This document shows, piece by piece, positions 34,924-45,818 of a DNA stretch of 64,000 nt (its first letter is position 1; each line of letters opens with the position of its first letter). Origin of the DNA: Oscheius dolichura (lineage: Eukaryota > Nematoda > Chromadorea > Rhabditida > Rhabditidae); contig OW051497.1 in the NCBI GenBank assembly GCA_932521035.1, positions 11,408,001-11,472,000 on the forward strand. Direction: 5' to 3'. A program made the translations under genes and the position numbers. Below the pieces are notes generated by a model, which was not told where the DNA came from, did no database searches, and worked only from the letters and a program-made list of their open reading frames with translations.

Positions 34924-35833
34924 ATGGGGAAGATCTCCATTGCTGTGCTCCTAACAATGGCAGTGCTATCCATCGATGCCAAGTCCCCCAAGCGGGGAAT
35001 AGCTTACAACCTCGCAAGTGAAGGAGACATCCGCGCCATCTCGTCAGGCGTCTCCTGGTGGTACAACTGGGCTCTCAAGAAAGACAGCAACATTCCCGAT
35101 AACTACAGCGAAAAATATGGCATGGAATTCATTCCCATGTTGTGGAATGATGTCTTCAATGAGGAGGATGCCGTCAACCATATCAAATCCCTGGGTGTCA
35201 AATACTTCCTGGTACTGAACGAGCCGAACCTCCTTGACCAGGCCAACATGAAACCGGAGAAAGCTGCTCGCATCTGGCCGAAGTACGAGAGAGTCGCTGA
35301 GAAAACAGGAGCCAAGATTGTCGGACCTCAAATCACCTGGGGGACAATGCCGGATTATGGAGATCCCGTAGTTTGGATGGACAGTTTTATAGCAGCATAC
35401 AAGTAGGAGTCAAAATGAATGCAGAACAATCGAAACCTTGTTATAGATCCCAGAATGGAGGACGTGACCCAAGAATTGACGTTCTTGGCTTTCACTGGTA
35501 TGACTACGGACTCGCGGAACAGCTGGAAAGATTGGAGAAATATGGCAAGAATTTCTGGGTCACGGAATTGGCTAACTGGCACAAGCAAAGCGATGGAGCT
35601 CAGATCGACTCCTTAGAGAAACAGAAGAGACAATGCAAGGTTAGAGATTAAATATTACATACCTCGCTTTTAAGCTTATGGTTAAAACCTGTGAAAAGCA
35701 CCCAAAAGTGGACCGTTACTCCTGGTTTACCGGCCGTTGGAAAAACGACATCCACTACACTTCTCTACTTCTTGGAGACGGCGAACTTTCTGACCTTGGA
35801 AAGTTTTACATTAATGCGACCATCCCACAATAA
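34924..35833 (+). CDS. Secreted Asl1-like glycoside hydrolase (GH128-type beta-1,3-glucanase)
   Basis: Three exons: 34924-35402, 35447-35639 and 35675-35833, with introns of 44 and 35 nt in phase. MGKISIAVLLTMAVLSIDAK is a signal peptide. Then come RGIAYNLASEG, VSWWYNWALKKDS, FIPMLWND, YFLVLNEPNLLDQANMKPEK (the Glu in NEPN is the expected acid/base), VGPQITWG, IDVLGFHWYDYG and FWVTELANW (expected nucleophile Glu), ending in RYSWFTGRW and TIPQ-stop. This is the order in the Asl1-like catalytic domain (PF11790), which includes GH128 endo-beta-1,3-glucanases of fungi and other microbes. About 275 residues, near full length for the domain alone. It is adjacent to and co-oriented with the GH5 gene. 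Activity on fungal or other beta-1,3-glucan is inference from the family. Confidence 0.85.
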
Positions 35834-37900
35834 AAAATGTTTGCTGAATTTCCTTGTATATTATTTCTCACACTGCTTATTTTTTTCTGCGCAGAGTCAG
35901 GAAGACAGATGTCGACAGGTTTCGCGGCTAGTTGGCGCTCTTCTTCCATTGGATTGGATTAAAGAGTCCATTGATGTTGCATGGACGGTGTTTGCCGGTC
36001 GGGTCCAGACGGAGATCCTGCAAAAGAAAAAAGCAAGCTCACGGGCATGGTCGGTCTAAAAGATCACAAAATCTTGGTTTCTTTGCAAACTGTTCACACA
36101 TCTGCTTGAAATCTTAAATTATTCCTTTATTCAACAGGCAGTAACTATTCGAACTATTCTTCTAAAGGAACTGTTAAGGACCTATCAGTTTGGCCTATTG
36201 TAGCTATAAGCGGATTATGCTAATTTTCAGTCCTTTTTATGCCAGATTTTGTCAACTTTGAATGGAAGTATAATTGGGGCCGGAATAGAGCGTTACGTTA
36301 GCATGGTGTACCTTTGTATCGCGTTGCGGAATTATTCAATCCTTTACATTCTCTTTTTCTTTGGTTTTCGGCTATTTTTCGTGGTATATTTATTGAAACC
36401 AACAATACAATTATCACAAAAATGGAGTACATCATGTAGTCGTCTTCTTTACTTCTAGCAGGCGAGGTTCTCCTGAAAAATGAATATGAGATCACATAAA
36501 AAGAAAAAAAATTGAAGGAGAATGTAAAAGAAAACAGAGAGGCGAAGCAATACAAATAAAATGATAACAGAATTTATAATGAACGCATTTTGCAAAATAC
36601 ACTCATTTTGCTCGTTTTTCTACAATTCTTTTTATTGCAGTAGTTGCAATAGGCTGCTAAGATATTCAGGCACGTAAAGAGAACAAGTGAAGGCACAAGC
36701 AAAACAATAATCAAGCAAAATTCAGCAATTGCAATATTTTAAATCGTTTTTTACCTTATGTTTGATTTTTTGACATAACTGCTGCATGCCACATATTCAG
36801 TGGGGCTGCAAAAAATCCGCTATAAAATGTAGATATTTTTACAATAAGAAAAAAAGTACAAACATGGAAAAAGAAGGAAAAGGGAGTAAAAATAGTAAAT
36901 TGGTCTAAATTTGAACGACCGTTCAAAAATGAAATTTTCGCGCAATATAAAGGTTGGGGACAGTCGTTGCGGGACCTTTGTCCCTGACCTTTAAATTCTT
37001 CGTACTTAAAACGCATTTTTCTCGTGATTCTGACGTCAATTCGAAAAAATAAATACGGCATCGTGATCAGCAAAAATAAGCCCAAGTTGTTTATAGCCCC
37101 TGACAGTTCCTTTAAAAGCCTTTTTGGGTTTCTTGATTTTGGAGCAGACTACGGACAAAAAAAGTACGTTACAACGGGGAAGTTAAAATACCTTGATGTT
37201 AATCGAATCACCAATTTCAATAGCTTGTACAAAGCGTAGGAAGTTGTTTTCCGAGGGGTTACTGTTGTTTCTTCTTTCGACACTCTAAAAACCAAATTGT
37301 GTCTAAAAACACTCCATCTGAGTCATTCATCCAATGGGCGTATTTGTAGTAGTAGTACTACATATACTCTATCTCTTACTCATTTTAGCAAACTGACGAC
37401 TTCTAGTTCACTTATGTTTCACTCCACTACAGCCAACATCAGTTCAGAGGCTCTCCCAGCACGCTGCAGTTCATCTTTTTACAATATCTCTCCAAGAATT
37501 AAGAGAATAAATGTCATTTAGTTCCCTGGTCAAGTTACACTTTACGCTGCTCTAGGAAAATCATGCTATAAACAAATTATGAGTCACCAATGGGCCAACT
37601 GTTTTGAAGAGCCTGCCAACTGTTCATTCATTTAAGGGGTGGTATAAAAGACAGCAGCTTTAAAATGTTCTTCTTCCGCGTTCAGATCACTTAAAATTTC
37701 ACGCTTCTATTCCTTTTCTGCTGACCTTACAACGAACTTGCAAGATTGCATCTATTCTTTAGCTAACCCGGCCCATAACAGGCTGATCAGTTTAAGAACT
37801 TCTCAGCGTGCCATATACGCATTGAAATGTTTGTCGCTTGTGTCTCTTTTTCTACCCTTTGTCTAAGAATTTAAATATGAGTAACAGTATTTTAAGAACA
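35834..37900. other. AT-rich intergenic region upstream of chitinase 1
   Basis: No gene recognised over about 2 kb. The left part (35890-36060) contains an open stretch without family signature. The right end carries a TATA box (37643-37649) and a pyrimidine-rich leader before the chitinase. Confidence 0.4.
37643..37649 (+). promoter_or_regulatory. TATA box upstream of chitinase 1
   Basis: GGTATAAAAGACAGCAG lies about 250 nt before the chitinase start. A TATA element at a similar relative place is seen before chitinase 2. A 5'UTR intron would be needed to explain the distance. Confidence 0.45.
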
Positions 37901-39699
37901 ATGGTTTCCACTGTCTCCACCTGTTCATTACTCTGTTTGCTCTTCTTCCTCAATCTAGATGCAGTAGTCGCCCAGAAGGAATATGTCCGGGGCTGCTATT
38001 TCACCAACTGGGCCCAGTACAGGTATACTCTTCCTTGCCAATAGATAACATCTTCGTTTCCAGGAACGATCGAGGAAAGTACCTTCCAGAAGAATATGTT
38101 CCTGGGCTATGCACTCACATTCTTTTTGCCTTTGTCGGAATGAATGACGACTTCTCTTTGAAGTAAACTATATCTAATCGGAGACATTATAGCCAATTTT
38201 TAGACCTGTTGAATGGAATGACGGTGGTAATGATGGTCTCTATAAGCGCATCAACCGCCTTAAATCAAAAGATCCCGGGTTGAAGACTCTCTATTCTGTT
38301 GGTGGATGGAACTTTGGAACGGCTAAATTCAAGTCCATGGCTTCAACGGAAAGCAACAGGAAGAAGTTCGCGGCCAATGCCGTTGCCTATGCCAGGGAGT
38401 GGGGGTTCGACGGAATTGACATCGACTGGGAATACCCGGAGGCGTCGGACAAGGCTAACCATGCCGCATTGATGAAGGTATTCTAGGCATTCTCTAGAAC
38501 AAAAACGAAACTTTAGGAATTGAGAGCAGCTGCTGAAAACGAGAACAATGGGCCATCCCGCCTTTTGATCACGGTGGCTGTCGCTGCCGCTAAAGCGACA
38601 ATCGACGCCGGCTACGACGGCGCTTCTCTTGGAAGGTATTACTCCATATTTATCGAAGAACAATCATCTTGCAGAAGCCTGGACTACCTCTTCCTGATGT
38701 CCTATGACTACTGGGGCTCGTGGAGCTCGAACATCGGCTGCAACTCGCCTCTTTACGGCCGCAGGGATATGTCAGCCAACGATAAACTTCTGAATACAGT
38801 ACTCTTTCTTGTTACTGATGACAATCCGATTTCAGGCCTGGTCGGCTGCTCACTGGGCTGATATTGGTATTCCAAAGAACAAGATCATCATCGGGATTGC
38901 CACGTATGGCAGAGGGTGGAAACTGTCCCAGCCAACTACCGGCATTCCTCAGAATAAAGGAGGCGCCGTTCCCTTCCCTGCCAAACCCTACACCCGGGAG
39001 GCTGGCATTGCTGCTTATTATGAGATCTGTGACGTTGTCTCCTCTGGAGGAGTTCGGTATTGGCAGGACGAGCAGAAAGTTCCTTACGTGATCAAGGACG
39101 GAACCGAGTGGTGGGGATACGACGACACCGAATCTATCACTGTCAAGGTTGTGAGGTTGTTATCAAATTAACAGAAAAGTTCAGACGAAATGGTTGAAGG
39201 CTCAAGGGTATGGAGGAGCTTTTGTTTGGACGTTGGACATGGACGACTTCAAGGGGCAATGCTCTAGTAGCCATGGGCAGAAGTATCCTCTCCTGAATAC
39301 CATAACCAAAGAGCTAGCTGGAGGGAAACTTCCTGGAGGCCAGATCACTAAACCACCGACTAATCCAGTTTGGACAACAAGCGCACCACGCGTAGCTCCA
39401 ACTACCCAAGCTCAAAGAGTCGTTAAACCACCGACTTCTGGTGCTGCTGAGATACTATGCTTATCTGACAAGGAATATTCTAGGCTTCAAATGTTCTTCT
39501 GATGGCTTCTTCCCCGACCCAGAAGACTGTTTCAAGTTCTACCGCTGTATAGAGAGAACAAAGTATTCCTTCACTTGCGCTCCTGGTAGGGTACCTCCAA
39601 TATCCTAGAATGATATTTGTAGGCACATCGTTCCACGCCGATTCGAACCTCTGCAACCACACCGACCTCACCAAGTGCGTCAATAGAAAAAGGGCTTAA
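37901..39699 (+). CDS. Secreted chitinase, GH18 with C-terminal CBM14 (copy 1)
   Basis: The start at 37901 (MVSTVSTCSLLCLLFFLNLD) gives a signal peptide and matches the start of copy 2; an in-frame ATG 24 nt upstream (37877) is possible. GH18 landmarks: [12 protein letters not shown] at the mature N-terminus, [52 protein letters not shown] (DxxDxDxE, catalytic Glu present), [25 protein letters not shown] and [17 protein letters not shown] Thr/Pro linker leads to a CBM14 chitin-binding exon (CSSDGFFPDPEDCFKFYRC with later Cys) and TDLTKC, with TAA at 39697. About nine exons with 40-60-nt introns. The enzyme cleaves chitin; likely targets are fungal walls, arthropod or own cuticle/eggshell. Confidence 0.93.
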
Positions 39700-39920
39700 G
39701 CGTTCAACCTCCGGAGGAGGGCATCACTCTACCGCTATTTAAGCGTTCCTACGTATCACAATCTCATCAAGATAAGGCTTGAACGCTTTTGTTTCCATGT
39801 ATAAAGTATTCGCAAACATTAATTTTCATTCTATACTCTAGCAGACAATGCTGACTCCTGCCCAATGGAAACTAAAACATACAAACCAAATGAATACAAT
39901 ATTTATTGAGAATAAATAAG
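39700..39920. other. Convergent 3' flanks of chitinase 1 and collagen
   Basis: The two genes end tail-to-tail 221 bp apart. AATAAA-type signals for the minus-strand collagen lie at about 39901-39916. Confidence 0.5.
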
Positions 39921-41232
39921 TTAGTTAGCCAAAACCTTTCTTCTGCGAGCAATACGTTTTCGGTATCCTCCATTGGCTGCGGAAGAGGCGTGGTGGCCTT
40001 CAGGAGCTTTCGTGGCGGCCTGTTCTGGTTCAGCTCCTGGGTATCCTCCTGCAGCTGCAGCCGATTCGTCCTTCTTGTCTCCTGCAGCTGGCTTGTGGCT
40101 ATCGGAAGGAGCTCCTCCTTCATATCCACCTGTCTCCGAACCCTTCTGATCGGATTTAGGTTCCTGAAGTAGGATAAGTTAAAGGAAGAAAAGAACAAGG
40201 TAACCTTGTCAGATCCAGGAGCATTTCCGCTGTGCTCCGTTTCAACAGAGCCAGACCGCTTAGGACACTGGCAGTAGGCGGCGTCGGAGCCAGGAGTTCC
40301 TTTTCCACCATTCTTTCCTGGTTGGCCGTCATCTCCTTTCTCTCCAGGATGACCGGTCTGTCCTGCAGGCCCAGCGGGACCCTCTTTTCCGTCCTCTGTA
40401 AACAGAAGTGTTACAGTAGTCTAACAAACGCTGACCTCCATCGTCTCCAGAATTTCCAGCGGGACCAGGTCGGCCAGGATTACCGGCAGGTCCTTTGGGT
40501 CCGGGCTTGCCGACTCCTCTTGTTCCACTCTTGCCATCTGTTCCCTTTTCACCGTCTTTTCCAGGTTCTCCAGAATCTCCAGCTTCTCCTGGCACTCCGC
40601 AGTTGCCTTCCTTCCCGTTCTTTCCACCCCTGCCAGGACGTCCATCGAATCCTGGTCGTCCAGGAGCTCCTTGAGGTCCCTGAAGCAAAAGATGATCACC
40701 GGACTAAAACATTATTTACCACAGGGCCACGAGGTCCCGCTCGTCCAGCAGGGCACTTGATACAGTTTCCAGGAGAGCCATTGTAATCCATTTCTTGAGT
40801 GGTTCCGTGGCCTCCATCTTCTCCAGGGTTGCCGTCCTCTCCGGCGTCACCAGGCTGCCCTGGAGGTCCTGGAGGTCCTTGAGGGCACTTCTCAGCCTTG
40901 GGGCCGCATTTGCACTTGTCAGCTTGTCGCTTGTTCCTTCCCAGGAGAGTGTTAAGTGTAGGGCGGTCGTGTCCAATCAGTTTCGTCCAAGCATCATCGG
41001 AGTACACCTGAAATTAGTTGAATGATTGCTATAGTCGACCCAACTCACTTGGAATTCAGTCATTTGTTCCTTGATACCGCGTTCCCAGCTGTTTAAGTCA
41101 TTGAAGATGGACCACGAGCAGGCTAGAGCCGCGAGAAGAGCCACAAGGCTCACAAAGGAGGCTGTCTAAAACGCATGGTCAATAATTGAAAAGGAGTGAG
41201 AGTTCTACCTGGATGAGAAGACGCTCAGTCAT
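39921..41232 (-). CDS. Nematode cuticle collagen
   Basis: Four to five minus-strand exons. The first codes [10 protein letters not shown], then a membrane segment [20 protein letters not shown] and the [27 protein letters not shown] block of the nematode cuticle collagen N-terminal domain. A subtilisin-type cleavage site RNKR follows near [11 protein letters not shown]. Gly-X-Y blocks are interrupted and bordered by short Cys clusters: [17 protein letters not shown] and YCQCPKRSG. The C-terminal non-helical tail is unusually long (about 80 residues), rich in Ser/Ala/Gly/Lys, and ends with a basic RKRIARRRK segment before TAA at 39921. Cuticle collagens form the exoskeleton after trimerisation and Cys cross-linking. 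It lies between, and is oriented against, two chitinases. Confidence 0.93.
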
Positions 41233-41747
41233 TGCAGATCTGTCAACCCTCACCTGGTGGCTGCTTATAACCGCGGAAGGAGATTTAGAAAAAGTCGAAC
41301 GGCAGCTTTCATTTTCCTGGGCGGGCGATGGCGGACCACGGCAAAAAGAGGAAGCACCTGCTTGGGTTGGGTTTGACGTTGGCAGGTATTCCGGATAATG
41401 GAGGTGAAAAAGAGCGAGGTGGTCACTGAGCGGAATGGCAGAGAAATAACAGAACTTTCACTGAATGGAAAGCCATGACCGCCCAGAACCGTTCTGAAAT
41501 GAAAGAGTAATGGAAGCTCATAAGCATACCACCGCAGACGTGTAGACCTCCTCCACTATACCTAAAAAACGAAGGTTCCAGTTTTTAGGCAATGGACTCA
41601 CCTTTCCGTTTTTAGCTCCCTCCTTTTCAATTTGTCATTTTACCGAAAACACCTTAGTTGACTCAGTTTTCTCCGATCTGGTGTAAAATTTGGGTCCCAT
41701 TTTAGCCCGTCCCCGCCGCACATCCCAGTGATATCTCCGGCAGAGTT

Positions 41748-41754
41748 TATAAAA
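41748..41754 (+). promoter_or_regulatory. TATA box of chitinase 2
   Basis: GAGTTTATAAAACC lies about 50 nt upstream of the ATG at 41799, with a GATTTCAG acceptor-like sequence between them. The position fits a TATA box with a very short leader. Confidence 0.55.
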
Positions 41755-41798
41755 CCTTTTTATTTTTTACCACATTGTAGAGCAAGATTTCAGGAGGA

Positions 41799-43740
41799 AT
41801 GGTTTCCGCTTTTTTTCTCCTCCTCAGCTTTTCTTCCTGTTTGTTATTCTTCGCAAATCTGGACATCGTCTCTTCGCAAAATGAATACGTCCGAGCTTGT
41901 TATTTTACCAACTGGGCTCAGTACAGGTAGACTGTCCAGTCTTTATAGAATCATTTCCTAAATACTGGTGTACTCTTCTCTCAAATAATTTTTAGACCAG
42001 ATCGTGGAAAGTACCTCCCAGAAGACTATATCCCGGGAATATGTACCCATGTTCTTTACGCATTCGTCGGAATGAATGAAGACTTCTCCTTGAAGTAATT
42101 TTCCGCTCCCCGAAATCTATTAGCCGTTTACAGAGCCGTTGAGTGGAATGATATCCCTGTAGATGGAGCTGGCGGTGGCATGTACAAACGGATCAATGCG
42201 CTTAAATTGAAAGATCCCGGCTTGAAGACACTGTTTTCTATTGGCGGATGGAATTTTGGAACCGCCAAATTCAAGTCCATGGCTTCAACGGAAAGCAACA
42301 GGAAGAAGTTCGTCGCCAACGCCGTGGCATGGGCCAGAAAATGGGGATTTGATGGGATTGACATCGACTGGGAATACCCGGATGCTTCGGACAAGGCTAA
42401 CCATGCTGCTTTGATGAAGGTACCGCCAAGATTAGACTGGAATGAAAACGAGCTTTAGGAATTGAGGGCTGCAGCTGAAGAGGAGAACAGTGGCCCGTCT
42501 CGCCTTTTAATAACTGTGGCTGTCTCTCCCGGTCAAGCGACAATCGACGCCGGCTACGACGGCGCTTCTCTTGGAAGGTACTGCTTAATATTTATTCAGA
42601 AAAGGTAATCTTCTAGAGATCTTGACTTCCTCTTCCTGATGTCCTATGACTACTGGGGCTCGTGGAGCTCGAACATCGGCTGCAACTCCCCTCTTTATGG
42701 TCGCCGGGATATGTCAGCCAACGATAAACTTCTGAATACAGTAATACCCTTAATCTTATTAAAGATAATTCGATTCCAGGCATGGTCGGCTGCTCATTGG
42801 GCCGACGCTGGCATACCCAGGGGCAAGATAATCATCGGGATTGCCACGTATGGCAGAGGTTGGAAACTGTCCCAGCCAACTACCGGCATTCCTCAGGATA
42901 AAGGAGGTGCCGTCCCCTTCCCCGCCAAGACCTACACCCGGGAGGCTGGCATTGCTGCTTATTATGAGATCTGTGACGTTGTCTCTTCTGGAGGAGTTCG
43001 ATATTGGCAGGACGAGCAGAAGGTTCCTTACGTGATCAAGGACGGAACCGAGTGGTGGGGGTACGACGACACCGAGTCCATCACTGCCAAGGTGGATATA
43101 TCGTTAGAATTAATACACGACTATTTCAGGCGAAATGGATCAAGTCCCAAGGCTATGGGGGAGCTTTTGTCTGGACCTTAGATATGGACGACTTCAAAGG
43201 CCAATGTTCCTCGAGCAATGGGCAGAAATATCCGCTTCTGAATGTCATTGTCAAAGAACTGGCAGGAGAAAGAGTTCCTGCGGTGCCGGCTGCTAACCCA
43301 CCAACTTCGTATCCATACCCTGCCTATCCTTCCCCTGTCTATCCTACGGCTACCTATCCTCCTAGTGCAGGAAGCCCCACTGAGACTTTGAACCCTAGCT
43401 CTGGCGGAAATGGCAACACCGAGAAGCCCCCAAAGTCTGATTCAGGTAAGACACGAAGTCTGTCTAAAAGAGTGATAACTAGGTTCCACCTGCGCTACTA
43501 ATGGTTTCTTCCCTGACCCCGAAAATTGTCTGAAGTATATCCGCTGCGTATCGGGTGCAAAATATTCCTTCAACTGTGCTCCTGGTAAGAGCAGCTCCCT
43601 TTCGAAACACTGCATTTTTAGGCACGTCGTTTCACTCCGACACAAACCAGTGTGACTACATCGACCTCACCAAATGTGCCGTCAAAAGGCTTCTCCGTTC
43701 TATCTCTGGCCGTACAAACTCTTCCTTTTCCGGGATCTAA
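41799..43740 (+). CDS. Secreted chitinase, GH18 with C-terminal CBM14 (copy 2)
   Basis: The start ATG 41799 gives [20 protein letters not shown], a signal peptide, then [14 protein letters not shown]18 blocks are the same as in copy 1: [52 protein letters not shown] with the catalytic Glu, [13 protein letters not shown] and [12 protein letters not shown]. The catalytic domain is very close to copy 1, in some exons nearly identical at the DNA level. The linker differs: here it is Tyr-Pro-rich ([20 protein letters not shown]), whereas copy 1 is Thr/Val-rich. A CBM14 exon ([20 protein letters not shown]) follows, then TDLTKC-type end (IDLTKC) and an extended tail [17 protein letters not shown] 43738. 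AATAAATAAAT follows at about 43764. It arose by tandem duplication with a collagen between the copies. Confidence 0.93.
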
Positions 43741-44312
43741 TATACCCTGCAACAACCCGGAACGAATAAATAAATATCAAGCAGAACGAGACGATGTGTC
43801 CAATTCACATTATTGAGAATCTAAGAGCTGAATGCAAGACCTTATCTCTTCTGGTATGATAGTCTCAAAAAGGCAAAAATCGCACTTAGAAAAAGGTTTA
43901 TTATGAGAACAAGCATGTAAGCGGCTTTGTTTTAGAAATAAATAACATACATCTTAGCGCCACTCCCACCAGTCTATCAGATTCTATCCATATTCCACAT
44001 CTATTGTCTTCTTTGTTAATAACGATGGAAGGGACAACAGCCTAAAATATAATAATACAGATGAAAAGAAGACGATAATAGATTCTATCATAACTGCTTT
44101 AAAAAAAAATAAGACCTACCTGACAGTGCCATCTACCAAGAAGACTAGGAAACAGCTCTTATTAAAAATCGTGCCGCGCGTTATACAGCTGATCTTCCCC
44201 TGTAAACGGAATTTCATACAATAATTATATATAAAACAAGGCGACTTCCATGCCTTCTTGAATCAGTTCAATTTGGTGAGTTTTTGGAGCCAAAAAAAAC
44301 CTAAAATAGTTT

Positions 44313-44345
44313 TGAAGGTGCAGGGGATCGAACCCCGGGCCTTCC
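44313..44345 (-). pseudogene. tRNA-Ala-like 3' half
   Basis: On the minus strand the sequence GGAAGGCCCGGGGTTCGATC continues to CCCTGCACCTTCA. It resembles the variable loop, T-arm and acceptor 3' strand of a eukaryotic tRNA-Ala (GAGGCCCCGGGTTCGATCCC type). No matching 5' half lies immediately next to it. A partial copy or part of a split or degenerate gene. Confidence 0.45.
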
Positions 44346-44384
44346 GCTTATTATAGATGAACTGTACAAATAAAAGCAAAATTC

Positions 44385-44432
44385 TGGAGATGCGGGGGAC
44401 CTCGCGCATACAAGGCGCGAGCTACATCCCCC
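44385..44432 (-). pseudogene. Degenerate tRNA-Ala-like element
   Basis: The minus strand begins GGGGGATGTAGCTC, the acceptor and D-stem of tRNA-Ala, then jumps to an anticodon-like hairpin GCGCCTTGTATGCGC and GAGGTCCCCCGCATCTCCA. The D-loop and T-arm are shortened to almost nothing, so it cannot form a normal cloverleaf. With the fragment at 44313-44345, 39 nt further down, it may be a tRNA-derived repeat or a damaged gene pair. Confidence 0.5.
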
Positions 44433-45818
44433 ACACACAACGCTTCTTCGGTTCTATTGACACTCACTGGTGCTATGGAATCCTGTCGGATGTGTAGATT
44501 TGACGGTCAAAAGAAGATCTCCTGAATAGACACATACCAGTAACTGCGCCATTTAGCTTGAAATCGTTTACATATGTTGAATGATACCTGTAAAAATATA
44601 AGAATAAAAAGAGCAAATAACTTACCAGAGGTATGTTCGAGACAGCAAATCGGAATGCCGCTCGTCCGTATCTCCACTGTAGAAGGGGTTCCACATTTTA
44701 AATATTGTTATTTTTTAAATATAAAAATGGTGCTTCTATTATTGTACGATAATCCACACACCACACGCAACTGAAGAGTAAGATGATCTATACATCTGAA
44801 ATAAAAGGATTAATAGACAGTAAGAAGATAAGTAACAGTTAAAAAGAGGTAATCTTAATGAAAAGCGCATTGTATTGGTTGAAGGAAACAAGGGAATGGA
44901 TAGTTATGCCACGAGTCAGAAGGCAAGGACCGGTTGCATATGGTGTGTGGATGGCAAACCACAGCTGTTGAGTTTTTAGGTTTTACACCACCAGCTAATG
45001 CGTGCATTGAAGCACCACAAAGGAAAAGTGTTTATCGATTGATCACGGGAAGGTTATGAAAAGAGCTGCACTGTGAAGAGAGGGGCACAGCGGACTGGTG
45101 AATGGTTTATTTTTTTGGGAGGAACGGTGACGAGAATGAGTCAGCATGGGAACGTAGCCAACCTTGGCGCAGCTCTCCCGTATGCCATTAATTTTGAACC
45201 GTGGGAACTGCTCAAAAAAGGTTGCCAACAAACACACGTTTCAGGTGGACAACAAACATTTCAAAAACTGTTTGTTGTTTTAGATTGATTTTACATCGGC
45301 CGGTTATTTAAAAGTCTGTTTCCAAATCTATCTGATCTTGTGATATTGATTGGTATAAATAAACGCTAACGAACTGCTCATAGAAAACGGAACCGGAAAG
45401 TAAAACCCGTTTACTTCAAATTGTATAATTTTTAAACGGCTCCATCTTCCGTATGAGACACTCATTTGGCCGATCACTGTTGTCATTGGGCCAGATAACG
45501 CAAAAGTAACCGTGCTCAACTGTACTGAGCTAGTGTGCTCGAAAGTTTGTTGTGAAACATCTTAAGAAATCCGTTATTTTTTATACCCTGTCTAAATTTC
45601 TAGCTGTTTATACCATTTTCCATGTAAATTTAAGAACGTTATGCCCATATATCAATTTTTCATAGGGACTCAAAGGCGGCTTAAACCTTTCATCTATAGT
45701 TTCTTTTGCTTGGACAAGTAATTTGTTACCACCCTTTCTTACTTTTCAATCTTCATTTATTCCATATTAGTTTTTCTTTATTTTCACTTTTAATCCGAGT
45801 TTTTCTTCCAGAGGTTAG

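Larger units (their letters stand above)
43741..45818. other. Intergenic region with tRNA-like fragments
   Basis: No protein gene is convincingly supported. A minus-strand open frame at 44473-44694 includes a hydrophobic stretch (YLLFLFLYFYRY) but lacks family similarity and neighbours to splice to. The right end leads to a pyrimidine-rich tract and TTCTTCCAG acceptor just before the iRhom start. Confidence 0.4.

Noticed and set aside
40232-40786. Long plus-strand open frame opposite the collagen
   Set aside because: Antisense of Gly-X-Y coding DNA often stays open. The collagen on the minus strand explains it.
44473-44694. Minus-strand frame with a hydrophobic stretch, considered as a small membrane protein
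   Set aside because: No family support or clear gene structure. AT-rich sequence gives such hydrophobic stretches by chance.
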